From an uncultured Candidatus Pelagibacter sp. (GTDB taxonomy: Bacteria > Pseudomonadota > Alphaproteobacteria > Pelagibacterales > Pelagibacteraceae), in contig CAJQSQ010000006.1 in the NCBI GenBank assembly GCA_905616395.1, forward strand, positions 1 through 64,000: 64,000 nucleotides of DNA. The letters are read 5' to 3'. The notes under the pieces were generated by a model. The model saw only the letters and a program-made list of their open reading frames with translations, ran no database searches and was not told the origin of the DNA. Positions within the stretch are counted from its first letter, which is position 1. Every line of letters starts with the position of its first letter. Both the position numbers and the translations under genes were made by a program. Shown here one piece after another: positions 8,736-17,331 of this stretch.

Positions 8736-8756
8736 GTGTGACGCTCTTAAATAAAC
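8736..8756 (-). promoter_or_regulatory. Candidate regulatory site upstream of the FAD oxidoreductase
   Basis: GTGTGAC followed directly by GCTCTTAAATAAAC on the plus strand. It shares both words with 1828-1858 upstream of amtB, where they are separated by 12 bases. It sits in the 103-base gap before the FAD oxidoreductase. Confidence 0.3.
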
Positions 8757-8758
8757 CT

Positions 8759-9109
8759 TTAATAGCTTATGTTTTTTAGTCTGAGTAAGTATTCATTAAA
8801 TTCATTAATAAAAGATTCACTTGGCCTAATATTTTTTATTCGCTGATCAGTTGAAGTTTTTTCTAAAAAGAAGAATCCTTTTATACACGCTTCATTAATT
8901 ATTAAAGCCGCTTTTGGTCTGGAAGTTTTAAAAAGTCTTGTTTTTAATTCTTCTACCGAAAGCTTTTCATTAATCTTATATGCATGCATCACTAGCAACA
9001 TCAAATGGTAATGAGAAGGTGACTTTCTAAAATAATAATTACTTGAAGTGTGGGATTGTTTAACTTGATCTTCCCAGAAGTCTAAAAGACTTTTTTTTTC
9101 ATCTGTCAT
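8759..9109 (-). CDS. Small winged-helix-like protein, possible regulator
   Basis: A 116-residue protein with alternating helices and a central stretch (ALIINEACIKGFFFLEKTSTDQRIKNIRPSESFINEFNEYL) that reads like the recognition helix and beta-wing of a MarR-type or similar winged-helix protein, ending in a helix. No membrane segment. It begins 5 bases after the tdm stop, so it is probably cotranscribed with tdm and could regulate the methylamine genes. The fold assignment is from pattern only and is uncertain. Confidence 0.6.
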   Translation of the reverse strand: MTDEKKSLLDFWEDQVKQSHTSSNYYFRKSPSHYHLMLLVMHAYKINEKLSVEELKTRLFKTSRPKAALIINEACIKGFFFLEKTSTDQRIKNIRPSESFINEFNEYLLRLKNISY

Positions 9110-9114
9110 ATTAT

Positions 9115-11442
9115 TTAAGCTCTGACTTTAGATTTAGTTGGATCATAGAAAGGAAAAGGCACCACTACAGCAATAATTCTTTTTTGATGACCATCAATTT
9201 TTCCTATTTCTACTTTAGTTCCTATTTCAGAATACTTAACATTAATTCTACATAGCGCAATATTTTTTCCTAGTTTAGGAGACAACATTCCACTAGTTAC
9301 TACACCAACTTGACCTCGACCTATATAAACATTATCACCATGAGCTGCAGGTTCGTGTCCATCTAATTCTAAGCCAACTAGTTTCTTTTGTGGGTTTGCT
9401 TTTCTTTTAATTAATTCTTCTTTGCCTACAAAATCATCTTCTTTAGTTTTAAGTGGAACTGTAAATCCAATTCCTGCTTCAAAGGGGTCTGTTTGATCAT
9501 CAAATTCATAACCATAGAAAATAAGGCCAGCCTCAATACGAACCATATCAAGCGCCTCTAACCCTAAAGGGGTAATGTTAAATTCTTTTCCAGCCTCCCA
9601 AACCTTATCCCAAACTTCATTGGCATCTTTTGGATGACACCATATTTCATAACCAAGTTCTCCAGTGTAACCCGTTCTTGAAATTATAATAGGAGTTCCT
9701 GTTTCATGATCTATTCTTGCAATTGTAAATCTGAACCATTGAAGCTCAGTAATGCTAGGTTGTATTGGAGGTGTCCAAACAAATTTTTCTAAGATTTTTC
9801 TACTATTAGGACCTTGCACTGCAATGTTATGAATATGATCTGTTGCAGATTTTATCCAAACTTTATAATTTTTCTTTTTTGCCTGTTCCTTTAACCATTC
9901 ACCACTGTATTCATCTCCACCTATCCATCTAAAATTATCTTGTCCTAATTTAAATAATGTTCCGTCATCTAGCATGCATCCATTTTCATAACACATTGCT
10001 GAATACACAACTTGACCAACAGATAATTTTTTAACATTTCTAGTTAATGTGTATTGCATTAAATTTTCTGCATCGGGACCTAGAATTTCAAACTTCCTTA
10101 AAGGTGAAAGGTCAGTTGCAATTGCACTCTCTCTACAAGCCGTGTATTCATTTATAGTTCCAGAACTTGTAAAATTATTAGCTAACCAAAAACCTTTATA
10201 CTCAACAAAGTTTCTAGTTAAGGCAGAAGTTCTTTTATGGAATCCAGTTTCTTGAGTTAATTTTGGTTCTGAGTCTGTTTTCATTCTAAATGCTATTGCT
10301 TTTGAATATTTTTTTTCCTTAGGATAAGTCCTAACAAAAATATCAGTTGGATTCCAACCATTTGCAGGATCTACATCACATGGGCAAGCTGAAGAAACAC
10401 AGGTTAAATCCCTTAATGCTCTAAATAATACATAATCACCAGCTCTTGAGTAAGGTTCATCAAACGAAGCAACATTGTTAGCATCAATTGCAGTGTTAAA
10501 AAAGAGATTGATAGCTGACCAACTTTTACGGGAGTTAATATCGTATTTTTCTAATCCTTTATTAAAATTGTCTGTACAATTTATATGACCCATATAACCC
10601 ATATCCTCATAATACTTAGGTGTGCAAGCAAGGTTAAAAGTATCATGTCTGCCAACTGTATCTCTAACTACTTCAATCATAGCCTGATGATCATCATCAT
10701 AAAACTTTGAAAATAAACCTGGGCCAGGGTAGGCACCACCCATAAATGTTCGAGTTGATTTATCATTTAACATACTTTGAATTCCATCATTTAATTTATG
10801 AGTATCAAAAGCTAAAAAATCAGAACATTGTCTTCCACCTGGATCAATTATCTGAATATATTCTCCAGCTTTTACCTCATATGTTTCTGCAGTTCTTCTT
10901 TTTATAAGTTGCTCAATTATTGGATCATTAAGAGGTTCTGGTAAAATAAACTGCTCATCAGTTTCTATAAATTTAGCTTTACTTAAAAATACTGTTAAAT
11001 CTGTTGGTGGATTTTGCTCATGAACATTCATTGCATTCCCTGGTGCAGCAATCATCACTATACATTTGTCTTTAGAGTTTAAGGTAATCTTTTCTCCCAT
11101 TAAACAATCTTCATTAAAAATAATGGATGATTTTACTTTATTAAGATCTAATTTTTTTTTCTTAAATAGTTTTGAAATTTTTTCATCATTAGCAATAGCT
11201 CTTTTGGAAAAGTCAGCATTTGCATTATCTTTTAAATTTAAAATTGATAAATCAGATTTGCCTTTTGAATTAAAAACAATTATTTCACAAATTTGTTTTC
11301 CTTCTTCATTTATGATTTCTATTTTATCATCTGGTAAAACTTCTATAACTGACAGGCCACCACCCTTAATATAATATCTTTCAACTCCAGATGGTAAAGT
11401 TCTTAAACCAGGATTTTTAATATCTTTACTAGTACGTAGCAT
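9115..11442 (-). CDS. tdm: Trimethylamine N-oxide demethylase (aldolase)
   Basis: A 775-residue two-domain protein: an N-terminal DUF1989-type domain (about 1-380) and a C-terminal GcvT/folate-binding domain (about 400-770). This fusion is the hallmark of Tdm, which splits TMAO into dimethylamine and formaldehyde; the GcvT part is thought to capture the formaldehyde on tetrahydrofolate. Cys273, Cys353 and Cys355 (in LACTP and SACPC) have the 80- and 2-residue spacing that I recall for the metal-binding cysteines of the Methylocella enzyme. It is divergent from a TMAO/betaine-type binding protein gene and heads the minus-strand methylamine block. Confidence 0.93.
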   Translation of the reverse strand: MLRTSKDIKNPGLRTLPSGVERYYIKGGGLSVIEVLPDDKIEIINEEGKQICEIIVFNSKGKSDLSILNLKDNANADFSKRAIANDEKISKLFKKKKLDLNKVKSSIIFNEDCLMGEKITLNSKDKCIVMIAAPGNAMNVHEQNPPTDLTVFLSKAKFIETDEQFILPEPLNDPIIEQLIKRRTAETYEVKAGEYIQIIDPGGRQCSDFLAFDTHKLNDGIQSMLNDKSTRTFMGGAYPGPGLFSKFYDDDHQAMIEVVRDTVGRHDTFNLACTPKYYEDMGYMGHINCTDNFNKGLEKYDINSRKSWSAINLFFNTAIDANNVASFDEPYSRAGDYVLFRALRDLTCVSSACPCDVDPANGWNPTDIFVRTYPKEKKYSKAIAFRMKTDSEPKLTQETGFHKRTSALTRNFVEYKGFWLANNFTSSGTINEYTACRESAIATDLSPLRKFEILGPDAENLMQYTLTRNVKKLSVGQVVYSAMCYENGCMLDDGTLFKLGQDNFRWIGGDEYSGEWLKEQAKKKNYKVWIKSATDHIHNIAVQGPNSRKILEKFVWTPPIQPSITELQWFRFTIARIDHETGTPIIISRTGYTGELGYEIWCHPKDANEVWDKVWEAGKEFNITPLGLEALDMVRIEAGLIFYGYEFDDQTDPFEAGIGFTVPLKTKEDDFVGKEELIKRKANPQKKLVGLELDGHEPAAHGDNVYIGRGQVGVVTSGMLSPKLGKNIALCRINVKYSEIGTKVEIGKIDGHQKRIIAVVVPFPFYDPTKSKVRA

Positions 11443-11479
11443 TGCCAGTCTAAATTTAAATAAATTGTCTTTAGCATAA

Positions 11480-11485
11480 TATAAT
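11480..11485 (+). promoter_or_regulatory. Probable -10 box of the TMAO/betaine binding-protein gene
   Basis: A perfect TATAAT in the 113-base gap between tdm and the binding-protein gene would give a leader of about 60-65 bases before the ATG at 11556. A clear -35 is not visible, as is common in AT-rich SAR11 promoters. Confidence 0.4.
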
Positions 11486-11555
11486 CAAAGGGCATTGACT
11501 ATAAATTTAATAAATGAGAACATAAGCACTTAACTTAATATTGGGAGAGAAAAAT

Positions 11556-12524
11556 ATGAAAAATAAATTACCGTTAATTATCGGTGCTGTGGTAATTGTT
11601 GTTGCCGCGATTTTCTTTATGCAAGAAGGAGATAAAACTGCCAAAAAAGCTGGTGATAGCGCTCAGCCTATAACTATTGCTACTCATAACTGGTCAAGCC
11701 AAATTGTAATGGCTCACGTTATTGGTGGAATTTTTGAAAGCATGGGAAACAATGTAAGCTATGTAAACACTGACTCACAAGCTGTGTATGAATCTATTCG
11801 TATTGGAGATGTAACCCTAGCTCACGAAGTTTGGGAATCTGCTTTTGGTAAATCATTCACTACAGCGCTTGAAAAAGGTGGTATAACTGACTGGGGTGAT
11901 CACGAAGCAAGAACTCTTGAGGATATGGGATATCCAAACTGGGTTGCTGATAAAGGATTATGTCCAGGCCTTCCAGATTGGACTGCATTAAAAAATCCTG
12001 AATGTGCTGCAAACTTTACAACACCTGATTCAGATGGAAAAGGAAGAATGTTAGAAGGTCCACAAAGTTGGCACGGAGATTTAATACCTCAGAGAATTGA
12101 TGCTCTTGGGTTGGGAGATCTTTGGACAGTCAAATTTGCTGGAAGTGCAGACGCACTTTGGGCAGAACTTAAAGCTGCTGAGAAAGAAGGAAGAGGAACT
12201 ATAATATTCAACTGGACTCCAAACTTTACGGATGGAAAAGGTTTCACATTTATAGACTTCCCTCCATACTCTGCTGGTTGTAGACCAGAAGATGGTGGTG
12301 ATGGAAAATGTGGATCTCCAGATGGTTATTTGAAAAAAGCTGTTAATGCAGACTTTCCAACAACTCACCCAGCTGCAGCAGCAGTGTTCAAAAAGATGTC
12401 ATTCTCAACAAGTCACATTGGAGCAATGGCTGCTTTAGTAGACGAAGATAAGATGACTCATGAAGACGCTGCCAAGAAGTGGTTAGCTGACAACAAGAGT
12501 GTTTGGCAACCTTTTACTAAGTAA
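11556..12524 (+). CDS. tmoX: ABC transporter substrate-binding protein, TMAO/glycine betaine type
   Basis: A 322-residue periplasmic binding protein of the OpuAC/ProX family. The N-terminus is an uncleaved-looking or signal helix (KLPLIIGAVVIVVAAIFF). The mature part contains the family core (ITIATHNWSSQIVMAHVIGGIFESMG) and many Trp residues, expected for the aromatic cage that binds quaternary or N-oxide amines. The ATG at 11556 has a GGGAGAG site 7 bases upstream; the TTG at 11541 is inside that site and is rejected. Its position between tdm and tmm makes TMAO the likely ligand. Glycine betaine or another osmolyte is the alternative. A strong terminator follows, so it can be made in excess over the ATPase and permease. 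Confidence 0.85.
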   Translation: MKNKLPLIIGAVVIVVAAIFFMQEGDKTAKKAGDSAQPITIATHNWSSQIVMAHVIGGIFESMGNNVSYVNTDSQAVYESIRIGDVTLAHEVWESAFGKSFTTALEKGGITDWGDHEARTLEDMGYPNWVADKGLCPGLPDWTALKNPECAANFTTPDSDGKGRMLEGPQSWHGDLIPQRIDALGLGDLWTVKFAGSADALWAELKAAEKEGRGTIIFNWTPNFTDGKGFTFIDFPPYSAGCRPEDGGDGKCGSPDGYLKKAVNADFPTTHPAAAAVFKKMSFSTSHIGAMAALVDEDKMTHEDAAKKWLADNKSVWQPFTK

Positions 12525-12545
12525 GGGTAAAATAAATAAATTGAG

Positions 12546-12578
12546 ATCTCTCCCAACAAAGTTGGGGGGGATTTTTTT
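12546..12578 (+). terminator. Strong rho-independent terminator after the binding protein gene
   Basis: A 12-bp stem (ATCTCTCCCAAC pairing with GTTGGGGGGGAT, two G-U pairs) with a 3-base loop is followed by seven T. It separates the abundant binding protein from the downstream genes. Confidence 0.92.
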
Positions 12579-12624
12579 GAACATACTACCCAATCAAATA
12601 ATCAAACTAGGATTTATTATTTAA

Positions 12625-13068
12625 ATGATTAAGTATTTTCTATATATTTCGCTTAGCTTATTAATATTCAATTTATCTTTTGCACAAAATACAGATATAC
12701 AAGAAGATATTAAAATTAGTTTTGTATGTGAGTTAGAAAAAAAAATACTAAAGAATTCAGAATATAATTATCAAACTTTTTTAGCCAAAGATTTAAATGA
12801 AAAAAATTTAGATAAATTTGAAATTGATGCAAAACAACCGGAAAAACTTTTAATTAATGGATTATCAGTGTTCCTTTCAAAAAATACAAAATTAGATGTA
12901 AAAGTTGTAAACAAAGACATAGTTTTGTTTAAAGCTTTTGATGAAGAAAAAAACTATTCAGAATCAGGTATAATTAATAGAAAATCAGGTGAATTAGTTC
13001 ATGAAGTTACAAAAGACTTAAAAAGTGATAATTTTGAAAAAGACATTTCTTTTTATATCTGCACTTAA
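12625..13068 (+). CDS. Secreted hypothetical protein
   Basis: A 147-residue protein with an N-terminal signal peptide (MIKYFLYISLSLLIFNLSFAQ, likely cleaved after residues near 20) and a Lys/Asn/Asp-rich mature part ending in ISFYICT. No family is recognised. It begins a three-gene run inserted between the binding protein and the ATPase/permease of the transporter. It is followed 9 bases later by a MORN-repeat gene. Confidence 0.7.
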   Translation: MIKYFLYISLSLLIFNLSFAQNTDIQEDIKISFVCELEKKILKNSEYNYQTFLAKDLNEKNLDKFEIDAKQPEKLLINGLSVFLSKNTKLDVKVVNKDIVLFKAFDEEKNYSESGIINRKSGELVHEVTKDLKSDNFEKDISFYICT

Positions 13069-13077
13069 AATAAAAAA

Positions 13078-13452
13078 ATGAAAAAATATATATTCTACAT
13101 AATTTTAAGCTTCTTAATTGCGACGTCTGTATCTGCTAGAAAAACAGGTTGTGAGGGGAATTGTGAAAATGGCTTTGGTAAATGGACTTATACGGACAAA
13201 ACTACCTACGAAGGGAATTGGGTAGGTACACAAAAACATGGACAAGGAATCGAAACTTGGCCAAATGGATACATTTACAAAGGAGAATTTAAAAAAAGTA
13301 ACTGGAGTGGGCAGGGAATTTTAACCTTCCCGGATGGATCTAGATATGAGGGTGAATGGGCCAATGGTTTTATGAATGGAAAAGGAAAGTTTAGTTGGTC
13401 TGATGGAAAAGAAAAAATAGGAATTTGGAAAAATGGCAAATTACAAGAATAA
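13078..13452 (+). CDS. Secreted MORN-repeat protein
   Basis: A 124-residue protein with a signal peptide (MKKYIFYIILSFLIATSVSA) followed by about four MORN repeats with the YEGxW-type pattern (YEGNWVGTQKHGQG, YKGEFKKSNWSGQG, YEGEWANGFMNGKG, and a last degenerate copy). Cys residues just after the signal (GCEGNC) may form a disulfide. MORN repeats are beta-hairpin modules of unknown ligand in bacteria. It probably acts in the periplasm. The next gene starts only two bases after its stop. Confidence 0.8.
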   Translation: MKKYIFYIILSFLIATSVSARKTGCEGNCENGFGKWTYTDKTTYEGNWVGTQKHGQGIETWPNGYIYKGEFKKSNWSGQGILTFPDGSRYEGEWANGFMNGKGKFSWSDGKEKIGIWKNGKLQE

Positions 13453-13454
13453 TT

Positions 13455-14009
13455 ATGAACGTAAGATATTTTAATAAATTAAGAGAATTATTACCTGAAC
13501 CAGTTAGGCAATTCGGTGGTCTTGTTTCCTTAACATTTATTGTAATTTTATCTTTTGCTATTTTAAATGGTTTTTTTGGTCAGGGAGATGAGCTGGTGGA
13601 AAAAATGAAAAAAGAAGAAGCAAGAATTGCACAAGCTAACAAATTAAGTAAAATAATCTCTATACTTCCGTCGGGTATTTTAACTTTTTATGAAGCAAGC
13701 AATCATTACAAGCTATCTAAAAAACAATACGAAACAGTCTGCAAAATAACAAAAATTATTCCTCAACGTGCGGTTATGGGTGCAAATCTAATAAATTTTA
13801 AAGCTACACAAATATACACTACTAATGGAAATCAAATTGCTGAAACATTTGTTAATTGGGATAAAGAAAAAAAAAAGTGTATTGCTGGTTTTATTTTAAG
13901 TGGAAGTATTGATGGTGCTGAAAAAGAAAAAATTACTGTTAGTGGGGAAGTTTTAAATTTTTTAAGTACTGGAATTGATACAAGAGTTTATTTTATTAAA
14001 AATTTTTAA
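13455..14009 (+). CDS. Single-span membrane-anchored hypothetical protein
   Basis: A 184-residue protein with one N-terminal membrane segment (about residues 18-38, GGLVSLTFIVILSFAILNGFF) and a C-terminal domain likely in the periplasm that contains three Cys. The ATG at 13455 is preferred over an upstream TTG, which overlaps the MORN gene. Family unknown. It closes the three-gene insert before the ABC ATPase. Confidence 0.65.
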   Translation: MNVRYFNKLRELLPEPVRQFGGLVSLTFIVILSFAILNGFFGQGDELVEKMKKEEARIAQANKLSKIISILPSGILTFYEASNHYKLSKKQYETVCKITKIIPQRAVMGANLINFKATQIYTTNGNQIAETFVNWDKEKKKCIAGFILSGSIDGAEKEKITVSGEVLNFLSTGIDTRVYFIKNF

Positions 14010-14082
14010 GGAGGAAAACAATAAGTATAAATAATATAAAAAGTGTATTTTTATTTTTATTTCGTGTAACTTGTAAAGCGTT

Positions 14083-15114
14083 ATGACCAACACTGTAATT
14101 AAATGTGATTCTGTTTATAAAATTTTTGGAGCAAACGCCAAAAAGATGCTCCAAGAAGCCAATGGAAATGTAGATGCAAAAACATTTCAAGAAAATGGAT
14201 GCATAGTAGGTGTGAACAATGCTTCTTTTGAAGTTACAAAAGGAGAAATGTTAGTTGTGATGGGATTATCTGGCTCAGGAAAATCAACACTATTAAGGTG
14301 TATTTCTAGATTAACAGATGCAACGGGTGGAAAAATTTTCATAGAAGGTCAAGACTTGCTTTCATTAAACAATAAAGAACTAATTGATCTTAGAAGAAAT
14401 AAAATGGGAATGGTATTCCAGAGTTTTGCTCTACTGCCACACAAAACAGTTTTAGAAAATATTGCTTTTCCACTTCAAATTAAAGGGGTCGAAGATCAAG
14501 AAAGCATTAATAAAGCTATGGATATGGTCAAACTTGTTGGTCTTGATGGAAGAGAAAACTATTTTCCAAGAGAACTTTCTGGTGGACAACAACAAAGAGT
14601 AGGTATTGCCCGTTCATTAGCTGTCGAACCTGATATTTGGTTTTTAGATGAACCTTTTTCTGCATTAGACCCATTAATTAGAAAAGAAATGCAGGATGAA
14701 TTTTTGAGACTTCAAGGAAAATTACAAAAAACAATTATGTTTATTACACATGATTTTGATGAAGCCTTAAAGCTTGCTGATCGTATTGCAATTATGAAAG
14801 ATGGAATAATTGAACAGCTAGATACACCAGCCAACATTGTTTTAAATCCAGCAACAGAGTATGTCAGAAAATTTACTGAAGAAGTTCCTAGAGAAAAAGT
14901 ACTAAAAATAGAAGATATTATGGACAAACCACATAATGAAAACTTAAGTGATTTAAAAGTACTAAAAAGTGAAATAATTGAAAATGTAGCTGAAAAGATT
15001 TTAACTCAAGAAAAATCTGTAGGAGTATTTGATGAAAACAATCAAATTGTTGGAACTGTTCACCCTTCAAAAATAATTAACACTGTTTTTGGTGGAAAAA
15101 AAAATAGTGATTAA
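14083..15114 (+). CDS. tmoV: ABC transporter ATP-binding protein, TMAO/glycine betaine type
   Basis: A 343-residue ATPase of the ProV/OpuAA family. Walker A (GLSGSGKSTLL, about 61-71), Q-loop (FQSFALLPHKTV), signature (LSGGQQQR) and Walker B (IWFLDEPFSALDP) are all present. A C-terminal extension of about 80 residues is consistent with the regulatory CBS-like tail of betaine importers. It drives uptake through the permease encoded 3 bases downstream. No good ribosome site lies next to its ATG. An AAGGAGG at 14009-14015 is about 70 bases upstream and is not usable for this start. Confidence 0.88.
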   Translation: MTNTVIKCDSVYKIFGANAKKMLQEANGNVDAKTFQENGCIVGVNNASFEVTKGEMLVVMGLSGSGKSTLLRCISRLTDATGGKIFIEGQDLLSLNNKELIDLRRNKMGMVFQSFALLPHKTVLENIAFPLQIKGVEDQESINKAMDMVKLVGLDGRENYFPRELSGGQQQRVGIARSLAVEPDIWFLDEPFSALDPLIRKEMQDEFLRLQGKLQKTIMFITHDFDEALKLADRIAIMKDGIIEQLDTPANIVLNPATEYVRKFTEEVPREKVLKIEDIMDKPHNENLSDLKVLKSEIIENVAEKILTQEKSVGVFDENNQIVGTVHPSKIINTVFGGKKNSD

Positions 15115-15117
15115 AAT

Positions 15118-17271
15118 ATGGAATTATTAAAAAAGTATCCAAAATTATTTCAATGGTTATTTTTATTAATTGTTTTTTTCTTTTTATGCTTTGCAATAGA
15201 TGTTCCTGAAACCTATAAATTTATAAGAGGCCAGGCTGAATTTATTAAAGACCCAAATCAAAGTACTTATACACTATTTGGTGCAGAAGTAAGATATTAT
15301 GCATTTGATGTTTTTTGGAGGCTACCTCCTCTACTTGGATGGCTACCTATTTGGATAAACGATTCCTTATTTTTTTTAATGAATGAGTGGATGCCAATGG
15401 AGTTTTGGAATGAAAACACTCAATCATACAAAACTCGACCCTTAGTTTTGCAATTAACAAGAAACATGACTGCGTTTATGACATTTCTTATTGAGCTAAT
15501 TCGAGAGATTATGTTAGGGGGAGTTCAAACGGTTGTAGCATTTACCAGTTGGGATTGGATAGGTGCAAATCCATGGGCAAAGTTACCAGGGTTACCTTGG
15601 ACAATTATTGCAGCAGGTGCTGTGATACTTGGATATAATTTAAGTGGTAAAGGTCTAGCTTTATTTGCCGGTATAGTTATGGTTTATATTTCTATTTTTG
15701 GCCAATGGAAACCTTCCATGCAAACTCTTTCTTTTATATTGGTTGCGGCGCCACTTTCTTTTCTTTTTGGTTTGGGCTTAGGTATTGCGGCATTTAAAAG
15801 TAAACGTGTAGAAAAATTTTTGTATCCAATACTATTGGTTATGCAGACAATGCCTCAGTACGCTGTATTAGTTCCTGCAATAGTTCTTTTTGGTGTTGGT
15901 GACCATGCTGCAGTCATTATAACTATGGTCGTAGCTGTTCCGCCAATGATATTGTTAACTCTATTAGGTCTTAGAGGAATACCCCCTGAGATAATTGAAG
16001 CTGGCAGAATGAGTGGATGTAATAATTGGCAACTAATGTTTAAAGTTTTAATTCCAACTGCAAGAAGAGATATATTAATTGGAGTAAACCAAGTTATTAT
16101 GGTTTGTTTTTCTATGGCAGTTATTTCAGCTTTTATAGGTGCTAAAGGATTGGGGTTTAATTTATTACTAGCATTAAATCAGTTGAATATTGGATTGGCA
16201 TTAGAAGCAGGTTTGTGTATTAGCTTGATTGCAATATTATTAGATAAAATGTCCTTAGCTTGGGCAAACAAACAAATAGATTATTTTGGTAACTTGACTT
16301 TTTTTGAGCGTCATAAAAGTGGATTGTTTTTTGCTGGTGCAGTATTAATTGGAATTATACTTGCCTATACTGGATCATTTTATTTTAAAGAAGGCTTCAA
16401 TTATTTATTTGAAGTTCCACACAATAAAGGAATATCAACAGCAGATTTTTGGAATAGAGGAGTTGATTGGATTTGGGATACCTTCTTTTATACTTTTAAA
16501 ATTTTTAACACATGGTTAATAGTAGATGTACTACAGCCCATGCGTGCTGCCTATTTACGGATGCCTATTGTTGCAACATTCGTTCTAGTCATGGGTGCCG
16601 GATATATAATTGGAGGATTACGTTCTGCTCTTGTAGTGGGTTCATTAACATTATTTATTGCATTAAGCCCATGGTGGGATAGGGCTTTAGTCACATTATA
16701 CATGGCAACTTTTGGAGTTTTTATATCGACTGTAATTGGATTTACTGTTGGAGCATTATGTTTTCAAAATAAATATACTACAAATTTTATGTTGGGAGTT
16801 TGTGATATCTTTCAAACATTTCCTTCATTTGTATACTTAATTCCAGTAATGATGCTTTTTGGAGTTACAGATACATCGGTATTAATTGCGGTAGTAGTTT
16901 ACGCAACTATACCTGCCACAAGATATACCATTGAAGGATTAAGAAGTGTTCCAGCTGCCTTACATGATGCAGCTACAATGTCAGGTGTTACAAAATTACA
17001 AAGATTATCAAAAATAGAATTTCCTTTAGCATTTCCTCACATGATGCTTGGTTTAAATCAAACAATTGTATTTGCTTTGTTCATGGTAATTATTGGAGCA
17101 TTTATTGGAACAGAAGATTTGGGACAGTACATTCTTAAAGCTTTATCTGATAAAAAAGGTGCAGGTATTGGATTAACACTGGGTCTTTGTGTTGCCTTTA
17201 TAGGCCTGATATTTGACCATTTAATACGAACTTGGGTAGAAAAAAGAAAAAAATACCTTGGTATAGATTAG
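15118..17271 (+). CDS. tmoW: Double-length ABC permease, TMAO/glycine betaine type
   Basis: A 717-residue inner membrane protein with two permease domains in one chain. The first EAA-type loop is at about residues 285-315 (LRGIPPEIIEAGRMSGCNNWQ) and the second at about 605-640 (LRSVPAALHDAATMSGVTKLQ). Each is surrounded by several membrane spans. Ordinary ProW is half this length and works as a dimer, so this is a fused pair, as reported for the TmoW TMAO permease. It is cotranscribed with the ATPase and faces tmm convergently. Betaine as substrate cannot be excluded. Confidence 0.88.
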   Translation: MELLKKYPKLFQWLFLLIVFFFLCFAIDVPETYKFIRGQAEFIKDPNQSTYTLFGAEVRYYAFDVFWRLPPLLGWLPIWINDSLFFLMNEWMPMEFWNENTQSYKTRPLVLQLTRNMTAFMTFLIELIREIMLGGVQTVVAFTSWDWIGANPWAKLPGLPWTIIAAGAVILGYNLSGKGLALFAGIVMVYISIFGQWKPSMQTLSFILVAAPLSFLFGLGLGIAAFKSKRVEKFLYPILLVMQTMPQYAVLVPAIVLFGVGDHAAVIITMVVAVPPMILLTLLGLRGIPPEIIEAGRMSGCNNWQLMFKVLIPTARRDILIGVNQVIMVCFSMAVISAFIGAKGLGFNLLLALNQLNIGLALEAGLCISLIAILLDKMSLAWANKQIDYFGNLTFFERHKSGLFFAGAVLIGIILAYTGSFYFKEGFNYLFEVPHNKGISTADFWNRGVDWIWDTFFYTFKIFNTWLIVDVLQPMRAAYLRMPIVATFVLVMGAGYIIGGLRSALVVGSLTLFIALSPWWDRALVTLYMATFGVFISTVIGFTVGALCFQNKYTTNFMLGVCDIFQTFPSFVYLIPVMMLFGVTDTSVLIAVVVYATIPATRYTIEGLRSVPAALHDAATMSGVTKLQRLSKIEFPLAFPHMMLGLNQTIVFALFMVIIGAFIGTEDLGQYILKALSDKKGAGIGLTLGLCVAFIGLIFDHLIRTWVEKRKKYLGID

Positions 17272-17331
17272 TTAAAATATTCAACTTTAGAAAACGATCT
17301 ATTGAAAAACTCTAACAAGTTTAAAAAATCA

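Noticed and set aside
11541-11555. TTG start for the binding protein at 11541
   Set aside because: This TTG lies within the ribosome-binding site of the ATG at 11556.
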